A stretch of DNA of 17,933 bases from NCBI GenBank assembly GCA_900769785.1, contig CAAGHV010000135.1, positions 1-17,933 on the forward strand. Direction: 5' to 3'. The translations under genes were made by a program, and so were the position numbers. This stretch comes from Bacteroidales bacterium. Its GTDB lineage: Bacteria > Bacteroidota > Bacteroidia > Bacteroidales > P3. Numbering within the stretch: the stretch's first letter is position 1; every line of letters begins with the position of its first letter. Below, in pieces: positions 1 through 7,684 of the stretch. The notes below the pieces were generated by a model. It was not told where the DNA came from. It was given only the letters and a program-made list of their open reading frames with translations, and ran no database searches.

Positions 1-713
1 AAGCCAAAACCAAATTTCGATGCTGTAATTACACCCTCTAAGGTTGCATTGTAATTGCTATAATTATATTCTTGGTTTTGAGTAGATTTTGAGTATATGT
101 AGTTCAAACCGAATACATCTAAAGTGGCTTCGAGTTGTATGTGGTTGTTTATCTTGTAGGATATACCCGGCACTATGCTTACGCCGAATCCGAATAATGA
201 AGGACCTTCCATTTCTTCTTCCTTACCATTGATTGTTGCAACTTCTTTCGAGCTGCCGAATGCCAGACCTACAGACAATTCGCTGAACAACGAGAAGTTG
301 TTCCATTGTGCAAAATGATAACGAACAAACGGAGCTACACCAAACAAATTCTCAGTACTTTTATAGTTGTATTCGCTCTGCTCGGCTTTGTTGAGTCCGG
401 GTTCTGGATTTGGATAAGTATCGTCATCGTATAGATACTCGGTTTCGCTGTATGTGGTAAAGCCTAGCTCAATACCTACGGCCAATTTGTCGTTCAAGTA
501 ATATCCTACTTTCGGACTGAATGAAAACTCGGAATACGAAGGAGTTTTTTCCTCACTAGTTGTTGTGGTGGTTGTACCTAAATAGGTACTTGTCCAAGTT
601 TCTTTCTTGTTGCCCGATTCGGATGAGAAACCCAACGAACCGCCAACAAAGAATTGTGCGTTGGCAAACGAAAATGCTGCTACGGCAGCCAATGTCATGA
701 ATACTTTTTTCAT
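1..713 (-). CDS. Outer-membrane beta-barrel protein (C-terminal end cut by window edge)
   Basis: The reading frame is open from an ATG at 713 to the window edge, giving 237 codons. The N-terminus is a clear Sec signal peptide: MKK, a hydrophobic core (VFMTLAAVAAFSF), then ANA followed by Q, the expected signal peptidase I site after residue 19. The mature part alternates polar and hydrophobic residues with many Gly and aromatic residues (KVGYYLNDKLAVGIELGF, FVRYHFAQWNNFSLFSELSVG), typical of small outer-membrane barrels of the porin-like/Omp_b-brl type. The last visible residues, SKFGFG, look like the final strand, so the stop is probably just outside the window. A Ser/Thr-rich stretch (about residues 40-55) is probably a surface loop. 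It has its own promoter with a palindrome over it. Ligand and role are unknown; the family is inferred from composition and architecture only. Confidence 0.8.
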   Translation of the reverse strand, partial: MKKVFMTLAAVAAFSFANAQFFVGGSLGFSSESGNKKETWTSTYLGTTTTTTSEEKTPSYSEFSFSPKVGYYLNDKLAVGIELGFTTYSETEYLYDDDTYPNPEPGLNKAEQSEYNYKSTENLFGVAPFVRYHFAQWNNFSLFSELSVGLAFGSSKEVATINGKEEEMEGPSLFGFGVSIVPGISYKINNHIQLEATLDVFGLNYIYSKSTQNQEYNYSNYNATLEGVITASKFGFG

Positions 714-771
714 CTCTTTATAAAGTTTTAGTTTGCGCCTACTTGGGGCATCGGCTTTCCCTTTTCGGGTG

Positions 772-801
772 CAAAGATACAAAATATTTTTGTATCTTCA
801 A
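772..801 (-). promoter_or_regulatory. Bacteroidetes-type promoter of the outer-membrane protein gene
   Basis: On the minus strand, TATCTTTG (779-772) matches the -7 consensus TAnnTTTG, and TTG (801-799) lies exactly 19 bases upstream, the expected -33 spacing. The start point would fall near 765, leaving a leader of about 50 nt before the ATG at 713. A 9-bp-arm palindrome (776-796) covers the -7 box and spacer. Confidence 0.8.
776..796. promoter_or_regulatory. Palindrome over the outer-membrane gene promoter (candidate operator)
   Basis: GATACAAAA and TTTTGTATC are perfect 9-bp inverted arms separated by TAT. The site overlaps the -7 box and the spacer of the promoter at 772-801, where a bound dimer would block transcription. 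No regulator is encoded next to it. Confidence 0.45.
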
Positions 802-956
802 TCTTTTTTTGCAGAAGTTGCTGATATGTCTGCTATTATCTTTTCAAAATTGCTTAATATCACTCTGTTTATACTGCAATAATCGGCCTTGCGAAGTATT
901 GTTTGCGTCTATGTTTCATCGGCTTTGCCCGTTTTTTTGGTGCGGTGTTAAACAAC

Positions 957-989
957 AAATGGTAGAAACCCTGTGGGCTTCTACCATTT
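957..989 (-). terminator. Terminator of the HU-like gene
   Basis: Inverted repeat AAATGGTAGAA/TTCTACCATTT with CCC/GGG inside and a 3-nt loop. Read on the minus strand, the single internal mismatch becomes a G-U pair, so the stem is continuous (15 bp). It lies 27 bp past the stop codon at 1016. The following U-tract is interrupted (UUGUUGUUU). Confidence 0.7.
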
Positions 990-1015
990 CGTTTTTTGGC
1001 AAATCATGCAATGTG

Positions 1016-1543
1016 CTAACCTTCAAGGTCGCCACCGCCGTTGCTGCCACCTGTGTTTCCGCCTTCGGGAGTGTCATCGCCGCCGTCAGGGGTGTCGCCA
1101 CCTTCATTCGGAGTGTCTTCGTCCGAGGCGTCGGCCTTGGTGCCGGGCAGGTAGGTCCAGTCGATGTCGTCGGCAATGAGGGTGTTGATTCTCTTGCCTT
1201 TTTGGCTGCCCACACCCGCTTTCATGGCAGGGCGAAACTGCACTTTGATGTTAGTCACTTGGTCCATCGATACCTCTTCCGGAGTATCGACGCCCGTTTT
1301 CTTGCATTCGAAAGTCAAATGAAACGAACCTATCCCGTCCAATTTCACCGAATGACCTTCGGCCAAATAGCGTGTCATCACATTGGGGATTGCATTCAGC
1401 ACCGCCATTACATCGGCTTGGCTTACGGTGCTTTCTTTTTCAATGTCTTTGGCCAAACGCTTGGCATCATAGTTGCTCACGCTTTTGCATACAGGTGCCC
1501 ATTTACCTGTCATTTTAACAAATTTTTTACTGTAAAACGCCAT
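1016..1543 (-). CDS. HU-like DNA-binding protein with acidic low-complexity tail
   Basis: This 175-residue protein has the Bacteroidetes 'histone-like, long HU' architecture. Residues about 1-130 form an HU-type dimerisation and DNA-binding domain (helices around DVMAVLNAIPNVMTRYLAEG, then VKLDGIGSFHLTFE, the beta-arm entry; N98-R104 continues the core). Residues about 136-175 form an Asp/Glu/Gly/Thr/Pro tail with DTP repeated every seven residues (143, 150, 157) and then Gly/Asn runs. HU-family proteins bend or bridge DNA in the nucleoid; this subfamily also occurs beside mobile and capsule loci, so a specialised role is possible. The tail is strongly acidic and opposite in charge to the core, suggesting self-shielding or protein contacts (inference). 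It is monocistronic, with a terminator at 957-989 and a 22-bp tandem array 120-200 bp upstream. I see no canonical -7 box. Confidence 0.8.
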   Translation of the reverse strand: MAFYSKKFVKMTGKWAPVCKSVSNYDAKRLAKDIEKESTVSQADVMAVLNAIPNVMTRYLAEGHSVKLDGIGSFHLTFECKKTGVDTPEEVSMDQVTNIKVQFRPAMKAGVGSQKGKRINTLIADDIDWTYLPGTKADASDEDTPNEGGDTPDGGDDTPEGGNTGGSNGGGDLEG

Positions 1544-1660
1544 AACTTATTTGTTTTGGTTATTAAATGAATTAATTTATCCTTTTAAAGAATGGTGTTT
1601 CGAGGTTGTTTTTTCCTTAATCATAAATTATTGATTTTCAGATATTCTATTCTTCGTTTC

Positions 1661-1744
1661 TTGAGAGTGCGTTGTCAACTTCTTGAGAGTGCGTTGTCAA
1701 GATGTTGAGAGTGTGTTGTCAAGAAGCTGAGAGTGCGTTGTCAA
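1661..1744. repeat. Four 22-bp tandem repeats upstream of the HU-like gene
   Basis: The 18-bp core TTGAGAGTGCGTTGTCAA starts at 1661, 1683, 1705 and 1727, an exact 22-bp period. Copy 3 has one change (GTGTG) and copy 4 has one (CTGAG). Each core ends in TTGA/TCAA, giving a small inverted symmetry. Linkers are 4 bp and variable. A period near two helical turns puts all copies on one DNA face, as for iterons or clustered operator sites. It is not coding in any consistent frame, since 22 is not a multiple of 3. Confidence 0.85.
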
Positions 1745-1856
1745 TAAACGGAGTTCGCAATGTCCCCAAAATACCTCTTCAAAGGTCTTTTAGTAACGAA
1801 AGAAAGTGTGGTTTTATTATGTGAAATGTTTAAAAAATTTATCTGTATTTTAACTT

Positions 1857-1893
1857 TACCCGCTTTGCTTTTTCGTGCCTAGCAAAGCGGGTA
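1857..1893 (-). terminator. Hairpin after hydE (likely operon terminator)
   Basis: Arms TACCCGCTTTGC (1857-1868) and its complement (1882-1893) form a perfect 12-bp stem around a 13-nt loop, 30 bp past the hydE stop on the minus strand. The U-tract beyond is poor (AAGUUAAAAU), so it may act as a weak terminator or an RNA 3'-end stabiliser. Confidence 0.55.
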
Positions 1894-1922
1894 TTCTGCC
1901 ACTCGGCTGTGGGGCGTTTTTT

Positions 1923-3005
1923 TCAGATTTTACCTTTGAGGAAATGTTTCGAGTCGCCATGTTCGTTGTAGCCTATTTGGCAACCTATTGCAGCAATGGC
2001 CTGTTCGAGCTGGCGGTGATAGGCAAAGGCATCGTCCTTTACCACTGTTTTGTTTTGATACAGAAAGTATTGCTCTCTGAAGTTTTGCGGCGTAATGTTT
2101 GGCATTATAATGTTGGCGCCCACCTCTATGGCCTGTTCGCGGGCATCGGCCCGTAGGGTTTGCAGGGCAGTGGTGGCGGCTATGTTGATGTCTTTCATCA
2201 TTATCCGCAGTATTGCCACCATCTTGAGGCTCAGTTCGAGGCGTTCGTCTGCAGTTGGCAGCAGGTGGCGATATTGATATAGAGGTGTGTCGCTGTGCTC
2301 GATATATGGCCCCATGCCAACCATATCTACATCAAGGTTTTGCAGAAACAGCAGGTCGTTGGCCAGATGGTCGAGGGTTTGGAACGGCAATCCTATCATC
2401 ACCCCGCTACCTACCTGATAGCCTACTTGGCGAAGGGTGTGAAGTGCCTGTAGGCGAATGTCGTAGTTGTGTGTTTCGTCGTCGGGGTGCAGCTTGTAAT
2501 ACAGTTCTTTGGTCGAGCTTTCTATACGTAGCAGGTATCGTTTGGCGCCTGCGTTGAACCATCGGGTGTAGGTCTCTTCGGTTTGTTCGCCCATCGATAG
2601 GGTTATGCCGAGGGTGTGGCCTGTGGCGGCGTGTATCTGTATCAGCAGGCGTTCGATGGCATCAATGAAGGCGGGTGTCATCAGCTCGCCCGATTGTAGT
2701 ACCATAGAGCCGTAGCCCAGCTGCTTGATGTATTTGGCGGCTTGCACCACTTCGTCGTCGCCCACGGTGTAGCGAGATACTTTGCCATTGCCCAATCGTA
2801 TGCCGCAGTAGTAGCAGTTTTTGCGGCATTTGTTGGAGTATTCTACCAGTCCGCGCAGATATACTTTGTTGCCTATGTATTGGGCTTTCACCTCGGCGGC
2901 TTTGTTGTATATTAGTTTTATGTCGTTCCCCTTGGCGGCAAGCAGGGTTACGAGGTCGGAATGTGAAAAGGTGTTTTGTTCTAATATCTCGACTACTGTT
3001 TTCAT
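1923..3005 (-). CDS. hydE: [FeFe]-hydrogenase H-cluster maturase HydE (radical SAM)
   Basis: HydE is a radical SAM enzyme that, with HydG and HydF, builds the two-iron subcluster of [FeFe] hydrogenases, acting in the cytosol. The 360-residue protein has the cluster motif CxxxCxYC at C60, C64 and C67 (CRKNCYYCG), a glycine-rich SAM region (VLQSGE at about 104) and the HydE-type stretch GSGVMIGLPFQT. Length is normal (about 350). The second-cluster cysteines seen near the C-terminus of some HydE proteins are absent, which is common. BioB and PylB are relatives, but VEYSNKCRKNCYYCGIR and the barrel fit HydE best. It is last in the tetR-activase-hslR-hydE unit, 9 bp after hslR; no hydF, hydG or hydrogenase gene is in the window. 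Its presence suggests the organism makes or uses H2 through an [FeFe] hydrogenase. Confidence 0.9.
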   Translation of the reverse strand: MKTVVEILEQNTFSHSDLVTLLAAKGNDIKLIYNKAAEVKAQYIGNKVYLRGLVEYSNKCRKNCYYCGIRLGNGKVSRYTVGDDEVVQAAKYIKQLGYGSMVLQSGELMTPAFIDAIERLLIQIHAATGHTLGITLSMGEQTEETYTRWFNAGAKRYLLRIESSTKELYYKLHPDDETHNYDIRLQALHTLRQVGYQVGSGVMIGLPFQTLDHLANDLLFLQNLDVDMVGMGPYIEHSDTPLYQYRHLLPTADERLELSLKMVAILRIMMKDINIAATTALQTLRADAREQAIEVGANIIMPNITPQNFREQYFLYQNKTVVKDDAFAYHRQLEQAIAAIGCQIGYNEHGDSKHFLKGKI

Positions 3006-3014
3006 GGCTTGATG

Positions 3015-3389
3015 TTATTTGTATTTAAAGTCTTCAATGTCTCTGCGTTCACGTTTGGTTGGTCGTCCGGCGCCGCGGTCGCGTTTCTCGAAACCATATT
3101 GTCGCACCATCTGTATGCGTTCGTATTCCTCTTCGGGAGTAAGGTCTATTAGGTATTCGGGTACCAGCTTGGCCGATACGCGGCTGTTGGGAAAACCCTT
3201 TACTTCCACGGTCTTGTGTAGCTGATTTATTGATATATCATATACTTGTCCCGGCTTGGCGTCATGCGAAGGTTTCACCGGTACGCCATTCATCTTCACC
3301 TTGCCGGCACGGCAGGCTTCGGTAGCCATCGAGCGGGTTTTGAATAAGCGTACACACCATAGCCATTTGTCTATACGTTGTTCTTCCAT
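3015..3389 (-). CDS. S4-domain RNA-binding protein, Hsp15 (HslR) family
   Basis: The 124-residue protein opens with an S4 RNA-binding domain (residues about 4-65): RIDKWLWCVRLFKTRSMATEACRAGKVKMNG, the signature of Hsp15. In Escherichia coli, Hsp15 binds free 50S subunits that still carry nascent peptidyl-tRNA and helps to recycle stalled ribosomes. The C-terminal part is basic (EKRDRGAGRPTKRERRD), consistent with RNA contact. ATG start at 3389. It lies 14 bp after the activase gene and 9 bp before hydE, so it should be on the same transcript. Why a ribosome-rescue factor shares an operon with anaerobic iron-sulfur enzymes is not evident; this may be simple co-transcription. Confidence 0.85.
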   Translation of the reverse strand: MEEQRIDKWLWCVRLFKTRSMATEACRAGKVKMNGVPVKPSHDAKPGQVYDISINQLHKTVEVKGFPNSRVSAKLVPEYLIDLTPEEEYERIQMVRQYGFEKRDRGAGRPTKRERRDIEDFKYK

Positions 3390-3403
3390 TGTAATCTAAG
3401 TGT

Positions 3404-6400
3404 TTATTTGTTGTGTATATTGGTTTGTCGTGCATTCTCTACCATAAAGTGTAGGCGGTTGAACACGTTGGCTTCGGAAGTACTGGAGTCGAAATCCAAA
3501 AACAACAAATTCATTTGTGGATACACGTTCTTAAACTTCTTTTCGATACCTTTTGAAATAACATGGTTGGCTATACAGCCGAATGGTTGCAAACTGATGG
3601 CATTGTACACTCCATTTTCGGCAAAGCTAGCCAGTTCGGCAGGTATAAGCCAGCCTTCGCCAAAGTTGGCAGTCATATTTATAACCCTCGAAGCTAGTTT
3701 GGCATCGTGGAATATATCGGCAAAGGGTCGATAGTATGGGAAGCGGCGGCCTATCTTGTCGAACTTTTGCACCACAGCATAAACCAGCTTATACAATGCA
3801 TCGGATACAAACAGCGGTATTTTACCTATATCTTTAATGTTCAACTTCTTGTTTATATGGCGGTTTACAAAGCTATTTACAAAGAAGTTATACATCGATG
3901 GAGCCAACACCTCCACGCCTTGTTCGGCCAACCATTCCAAAACATTCTTGTGGCTAAACGAGTTGTATTTAACGTATATTTCGCCTACCACACCTATAAC
4001 GGGCAAATCATTTCGATGTTCGATATTGTCACTAAATTCGTCGATGGCTTGGTCAAATAATTTGAGCAAACCTTTATAGTCTCTGCGTTCAATGTATGGA
4101 AATGCTGCTTCGATATATTTGTAGCGTAGTTCTTTGGCTTTGCCTTTTTGTTTTTCGCGAACCACGGAGGCATAGTACAGCTTGGTTAGACAGTCGGCAT
4201 ACAGCAGGCCATAAAAAGCTATGAGTATATTGCCTTTGTATTGTAAATTAAAGCCCGGCTGCTCGTTCATCATGGTGCTGCCAAAAGCTACCGATATTAC
4301 AGGCACATTCTTAAAGCCTGCCGCTATAAGGGCATCTTTTATAAGTGCTATGTAGTTCGAAGCCCTGCATTGTCCTCCCGTTTGGGTGATGCCTATAGCC
4401 ACTTCGTCGAGGTTATATTTGCCACTTTGCAAGGCTTTTATCACACTGCCTACCACAATGGTGGCAGGATAGCACACCTCGTTGTTGGCATATTTCAAGC
4501 CGAGTTCGGCAGCTTCGTTGTCGCCCATCGGAAGGTTTTCGAGTTTATAACCCATAAGGTCGAAAAGCGGTGGCAGGAACTCGGAATATCCTTCGGCAAA
4601 ATATGGTGCCAATATGGTACGATGTTTCTCCTGTTCGGTAAACACCGGCGTACGCTCTACCGGCAACGATATGGTTTGATGCTTGCTGTACTTCAGGCTC
4701 TCTACCAGCGAACGCACCCTCAACCGCAACGACCCTATATTGTTTACATCGTCAATCTTGAGCAGTGTAACGCTTTTGCCTCTGCGCTTGAGTATCTCGT
4801 TCACCTCGTCGATAATAAAAGCGTCGGGACCGCAACCAAACGATGTCAGCTGCACAAAGTGTATATTCTCGGTAGTAGTAGCCACATAGTGGGCAGCTCT
4901 CATCACACGGTTTGGGTAGGCCCATTGCGATATGGCGTTGACCTCGTTAAATACCTCTTCGTTAGAGAACAATGCCACATTTTCGGTAATAACGTCTATA
5001 CCCATATCCGATATTGTGTTGGCTATTTTATGCTGTATCAGTGGGTCTATATGGTACGGACGACCACAAAGCAGTATCACCATACGGTTGTTCTTTTTGG
5101 CTTGTTCCACTATATGGCGGTTTTCTTCGGCCACCGTCACCACATAGCGGTTTTGTTCTTCCAAGGCTTTGCCAAAAGCACGTGTGGCCACCTTTTTATC
5201 CACGCCAAGCGACATTAGGTATCCAACACACGATTTGGCCAAAAGCTTCTCGTCGTTGAATGCCACTGTGGGCGAATCCAGCGGTATGTTATAATGAAAT
5301 TCGGTATCAATAGAACTTTTAAGCACATCAGAGTAGCCGGTTACAACAGGACATATATAACTGTTTCTAGCTTTTTTGCTTTCCAATTTGTCAAACACCG
5401 TGTAGGGATACAGTATCCTATCCACCCCCTTTTCCACAAGGTCCATCACATGGCCGTGCATCAGCTTGGCCGGAAAACAAATATTGTCGGCCATAATGGA
5501 ACGTATACCTTTTTCGTAAAGGCTATTGGTCGACGTTCGCGACAGCACTGGTTTTATGTTGCATTCCGACAGCAGTGTAAACCAAAACGGATAGTGCTCA
5601 TACATTATCAGTCCACGTGGTATGCCTATCTTCATCAGAGGCTCTTTGTCTACCTTCTTAAAGGTGCGAGAAAACAACAATCGGTAACGCTCGTTATATT
5701 GGTTTACACCTTTCTCGACCGATAGCGAAGAATTGGAATATATCTTTTCGCAATTGTTGCCCGAATAGAATGTGTTGCCATTGGCAAACTTAAATGTCCG
5801 CACAGTACATTTGTTTTCACAACCGGGGCATACCTCAAAATCCGAAGTATAGGTTTGCGAGTCTAGCAGCTCATCAAGGCTCAACACCTTGTCGGAAGGT
5901 TTGGCATTATCTTTGGCATAAAGAGCAGCTCCGTAAGCACCCATAAGCTCGGGAATGTTGGAGAATGTCACCTCCACACCCGTAAGGTTTTCCAATGCTT
6001 TTACGATGGATAGGTTGCGGAAAGTGCCACCCTGCACCACTATATGCTCGCCAAGCTCTTTTATATCTTTCAGCTTAAGAACCTTAAACAGACAGTTTTT
6101 TACCACAGAATAGGAAAAGCCTGCTGCTATATCTTCTGTGGCGGCACCCTCACGCATGGCTTGCTTCACCTTCGAGTTCATAAACACAGTGCAGCGTGTT
6201 CCCAAGTCGCAAGGCTGCTTGGCAAAACAAGCCATCTGTGCAAACTCGGCAACGGGATAGTTAAGCATATTTGCAAAGTTTTCGATAAACGAACCGCATC
6301 CCGACGAGCAAGCCTCATTTATCTCCAACCGTTTGATGGTGCCGTTTTCTACAAATATGGCTTTCATGTCCTGCCCACCTATGTCCAATATAAACGACAC

Positions 6401-7684
6401 CTGTGGCAGTATATCGTGGGCGGCAAGGTAGTGTGCCATAGTTTCTATAATTCCATTATGCAGGTTAAAGGCTGTCTTTATCAGGTTTTCGCCATATCCG
6501 GTGGTGGTGCTGCCGGCTATCAGCACCTTAACGTTGTGGGCTTCGGCAGCCTCCTTCATACGGGTTAAACCCCTTAGGAAAGCATTAAAGCTGTCGCCCT
6601 CGTTGCGCAAATAGTCTTGATACACCACACGTTTTTTCTCATCTATAAGCACAATCTTTGTTGTAGTAGAGCCCGAGTCTACCCCAAGGTAGCAACGTGT
6701 ATCTTTCAGGTCTTTCCAATCTATAGTTTCCACAAAGTGGTTGTTTTTCTTCTTTTTCCAACGCTCCAATTCGTCGCTGTTTTCAAACAAAGCCGGCAGT
6801 CGGCCTTCCGCTATGTTTCCAAAATCGGCATCGTTGTTGGCCATAAACTGTTCTATGCAGTAGCTTAGCATCACCGTCTTTTGCTCACCCTCCACCGGCA
6901 TTATTGCGGTACCCCATGCCGGCACCAGTTGCGCGTGGGTCGAGAGTATACAATCGTCCTCTTCAAGCGATAGCTGCTGCATAAAAGCCTTCTTTAGCTG
7001 AGGCAAAAAAGCAAACGGCCCACCACAGAAAAATATCTGTGGAACAATATCGGTACCTCTTGCTAGCGAGGCTATCACCTGTACCGCCACAGCATTGAAC
7101 ACCGACGCAGCTATATCGTTTTTGCTCACCTTGCGGCTTATAAGATTTTGAATATCCGTCTTCGAAAACACACCACATCGCGAAGCTATAGGATATAGCG
7201 TTTGCGAGGTTTGAGCCAGCTCGTCCAGGTCAACGGTGTTTACCCCTAGTAGGGTGGCCGTCTGGTCTATAAAAGCACCCGTTCCGCCGGCACAGCTGCC
7301 GTTCATACGTATGTCGGGCGACTTGCCATCCTCAAAAAATATCATCTTGCTATCCTCGCCACCTATGTCTATAAAGGTACGTACATGGCTGTATTTGGTT
7401 TCGATAAGCTTGGCCGATGCCACCACCTCCTGCACAAAAGGAGCGTTGAATCTTTCGGCATAGCCCATACCTACCGAGCCCGTAAACTTCACCCTCATAT
7501 TGCAGTCGCCAACGGTATCGTACATCTTTTGGTACGCAGCCTTCAAGGCCTCACGTATATCGGTATTATGCCTGCGGTAGTCGGAGAATATTATATCGCA
7601 GTTATCGTCAATAACCACCAGTTTCAATGTGGTCGATCCTATGTCTATTCCTATATTATAGGTTGGTATAGCTGATGTAGTCAT
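3404..7684 (-). CDS. Giant 2-hydroxyacyl-CoA dehydratase activase with twin ASKHA domains fused to a dehydratase-like region
   Basis: This 1426-residue protein joins several parts. Residues about 8-270 are a first BcrAD/BadF-type ASKHA ATPase (GIDIGSTTLK, DIGGEDSK) with [4Fe-4S] ligands C131 (SCAGGTG) and C170 (SRCGVF). Residues about 331-590 are a second copy (GVDSGSTTTK, DIGGQDMK) with C459 and C498. A Cys cluster CxxCxxxC follows (C619, C622, C626, plus C645). A DUF2229-like region begins at about 685, and the rest resembles dehydratase subunits (GGQCRASNYI; PFGCIANHV near the C-terminus). Activases use ATP to push an electron into 2-hydroxyacyl-CoA dehydratases or benzoyl-CoA reductases. 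Such large fusions occur in many anaerobes, but their substrate is unknown. The TetR stop overlaps this ATG (ATGA), indicating translational coupling. No separate dehydratase genes are nearby, so whether it acts alone or on a distant partner is open. Confidence 0.88.
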   Translation of the reverse strand: MTTSAIPTYNIGIDIGSTTLKLVVIDDNCDIIFSDYRRHNTDIREALKAAYQKMYDTVGDCNMRVKFTGSVGMGYAERFNAPFVQEVVASAKLIETKYSHVRTFIDIGGEDSKMIFFEDGKSPDIRMNGSCAGGTGAFIDQTATLLGVNTVDLDELAQTSQTLYPIASRCGVFSKTDIQNLISRKVSKNDIAASVFNAVAVQVIASLARGTDIVPQIFFCGGPFAFLPQLKKAFMQQLSLEEDDCILSTHAQLVPAWGTAIMPVEGEQKTVMLSYCIEQFMANNDADFGNIAEGRLPALFENSDELERWKKKKNNHFVETIDWKDLKDTRCYLGVDSGSTTTKIVLIDEKKRVVYQDYLRNEGDSFNAFLRGLTRMKEAAEAHNVKVLIAGSTTTGYGENLIKTAFNLHNGIIETMAHYLAAHDILPQVSFILDIGGQDMKAIFVENGTIKRLEINEACSSGCGSFIENFANMLNYPVAEFAQMACFAKQPCDLGTRCTVFMNSKVKQAMREGAATEDIAAGFSYSVVKNCLFKVLKLKDIKELGEHIVVQGGTFRNLSIVKALENLTGVEVTFSNIPELMGAYGAALYAKDNAKPSDKVLSLDELLDSQTYTSDFEVCPGCENKCTVRTFKFANGNTFYSGNNCEKIYSNSSLSVEKGVNQYNERYRLLFSRTFKKVDKEPLMKIGIPRGLIMYEHYPFWFTLLSECNIKPVLSRTSTNSLYEKGIRSIMADNICFPAKLMHGHVMDLVEKGVDRILYPYTVFDKLESKKARNSYICPVVTGYSDVLKSSIDTEFHYNIPLDSPTVAFNDEKLLAKSCVGYLMSLGVDKKVATRAFGKALEEQNRYVVTVAEENRHIVEQAKKNNRMVILLCGRPYHIDPLIQHKIANTISDMGIDVITENVALFSNEEVFNEVNAISQWAYPNRVMRAAHYVATTTENIHFVQLTSFGCGPDAFIIDEVNEILKRRGKSVTLLKIDDVNNIGSLRLRVRSLVESLKYSKHQTISLPVERTPVFTEQEKHRTILAPYFAEGYSEFLPPLFDLMGYKLENLPMGDNEAAELGLKYANNEVCYPATIVVGSVIKALQSGKYNLDEVAIGITQTGGQCRASNYIALIKDALIAAGFKNVPVISVAFGSTMMNEQPGFNLQYKGNILIAFYGLLYADCLTKLYYASVVREKQKGKAKELRYKYIEAAFPYIERRDYKGLLKLFDQAIDEFSDNIEHRNDLPVIGVVGEIYVKYNSFSHKNVLEWLAEQGVEVLAPSMYNFFVNSFVNRHINKKLNIKDIGKIPLFVSDALYKLVYAVVQKFDKIGRRFPYYRPFADIFHDAKLASRVINMTANFGEGWLIPAELASFAENGVYNAISLQPFGCIANHVISKGIEKKFKNVYPQMNLLFLDFDSSTSEANVFNRLHFMVENARQTNIHNK

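Larger units (their letters stand above)
723..943. repeat. Duplicated leader segment (copies at 723-772 and 893-943)
   Basis: The leader of the outer-membrane gene (723-772) is repeated, diverged, at 893-943. Both copies carry GTTTGCG(C/T)CTA, then CATCGGCTTT, then a C-rich and T-rich stretch ending in GGTGC, in the same order and nearly the same spacing. Copy 2 lacks the -7 box and is not followed by a recognisable gene. The rest of the gap between the outer-membrane gene and the HU-like gene (714-1015) holds only the promoter, this repeat and the HU terminator. Confidence 0.55.

Noticed and set aside
743..1570. Long plus-strand reading frame (275 codons) over the HU-like gene
   Set aside because: It is a shadow of the real minus-strand gene, begins over the outer-membrane gene leader, and its product resembles no protein family.
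1661..1744. CRISPR array
   Set aside because: Spacers would be only 4 bp and no cas genes are present; it is a simple tandem repeat.
1900..1930. Plus-strand terminator (CCAC/GTGG followed by T-run) at the hydE stop
   Set aside because: The stem is only 4 bp, and there is no plus-strand gene upstream.
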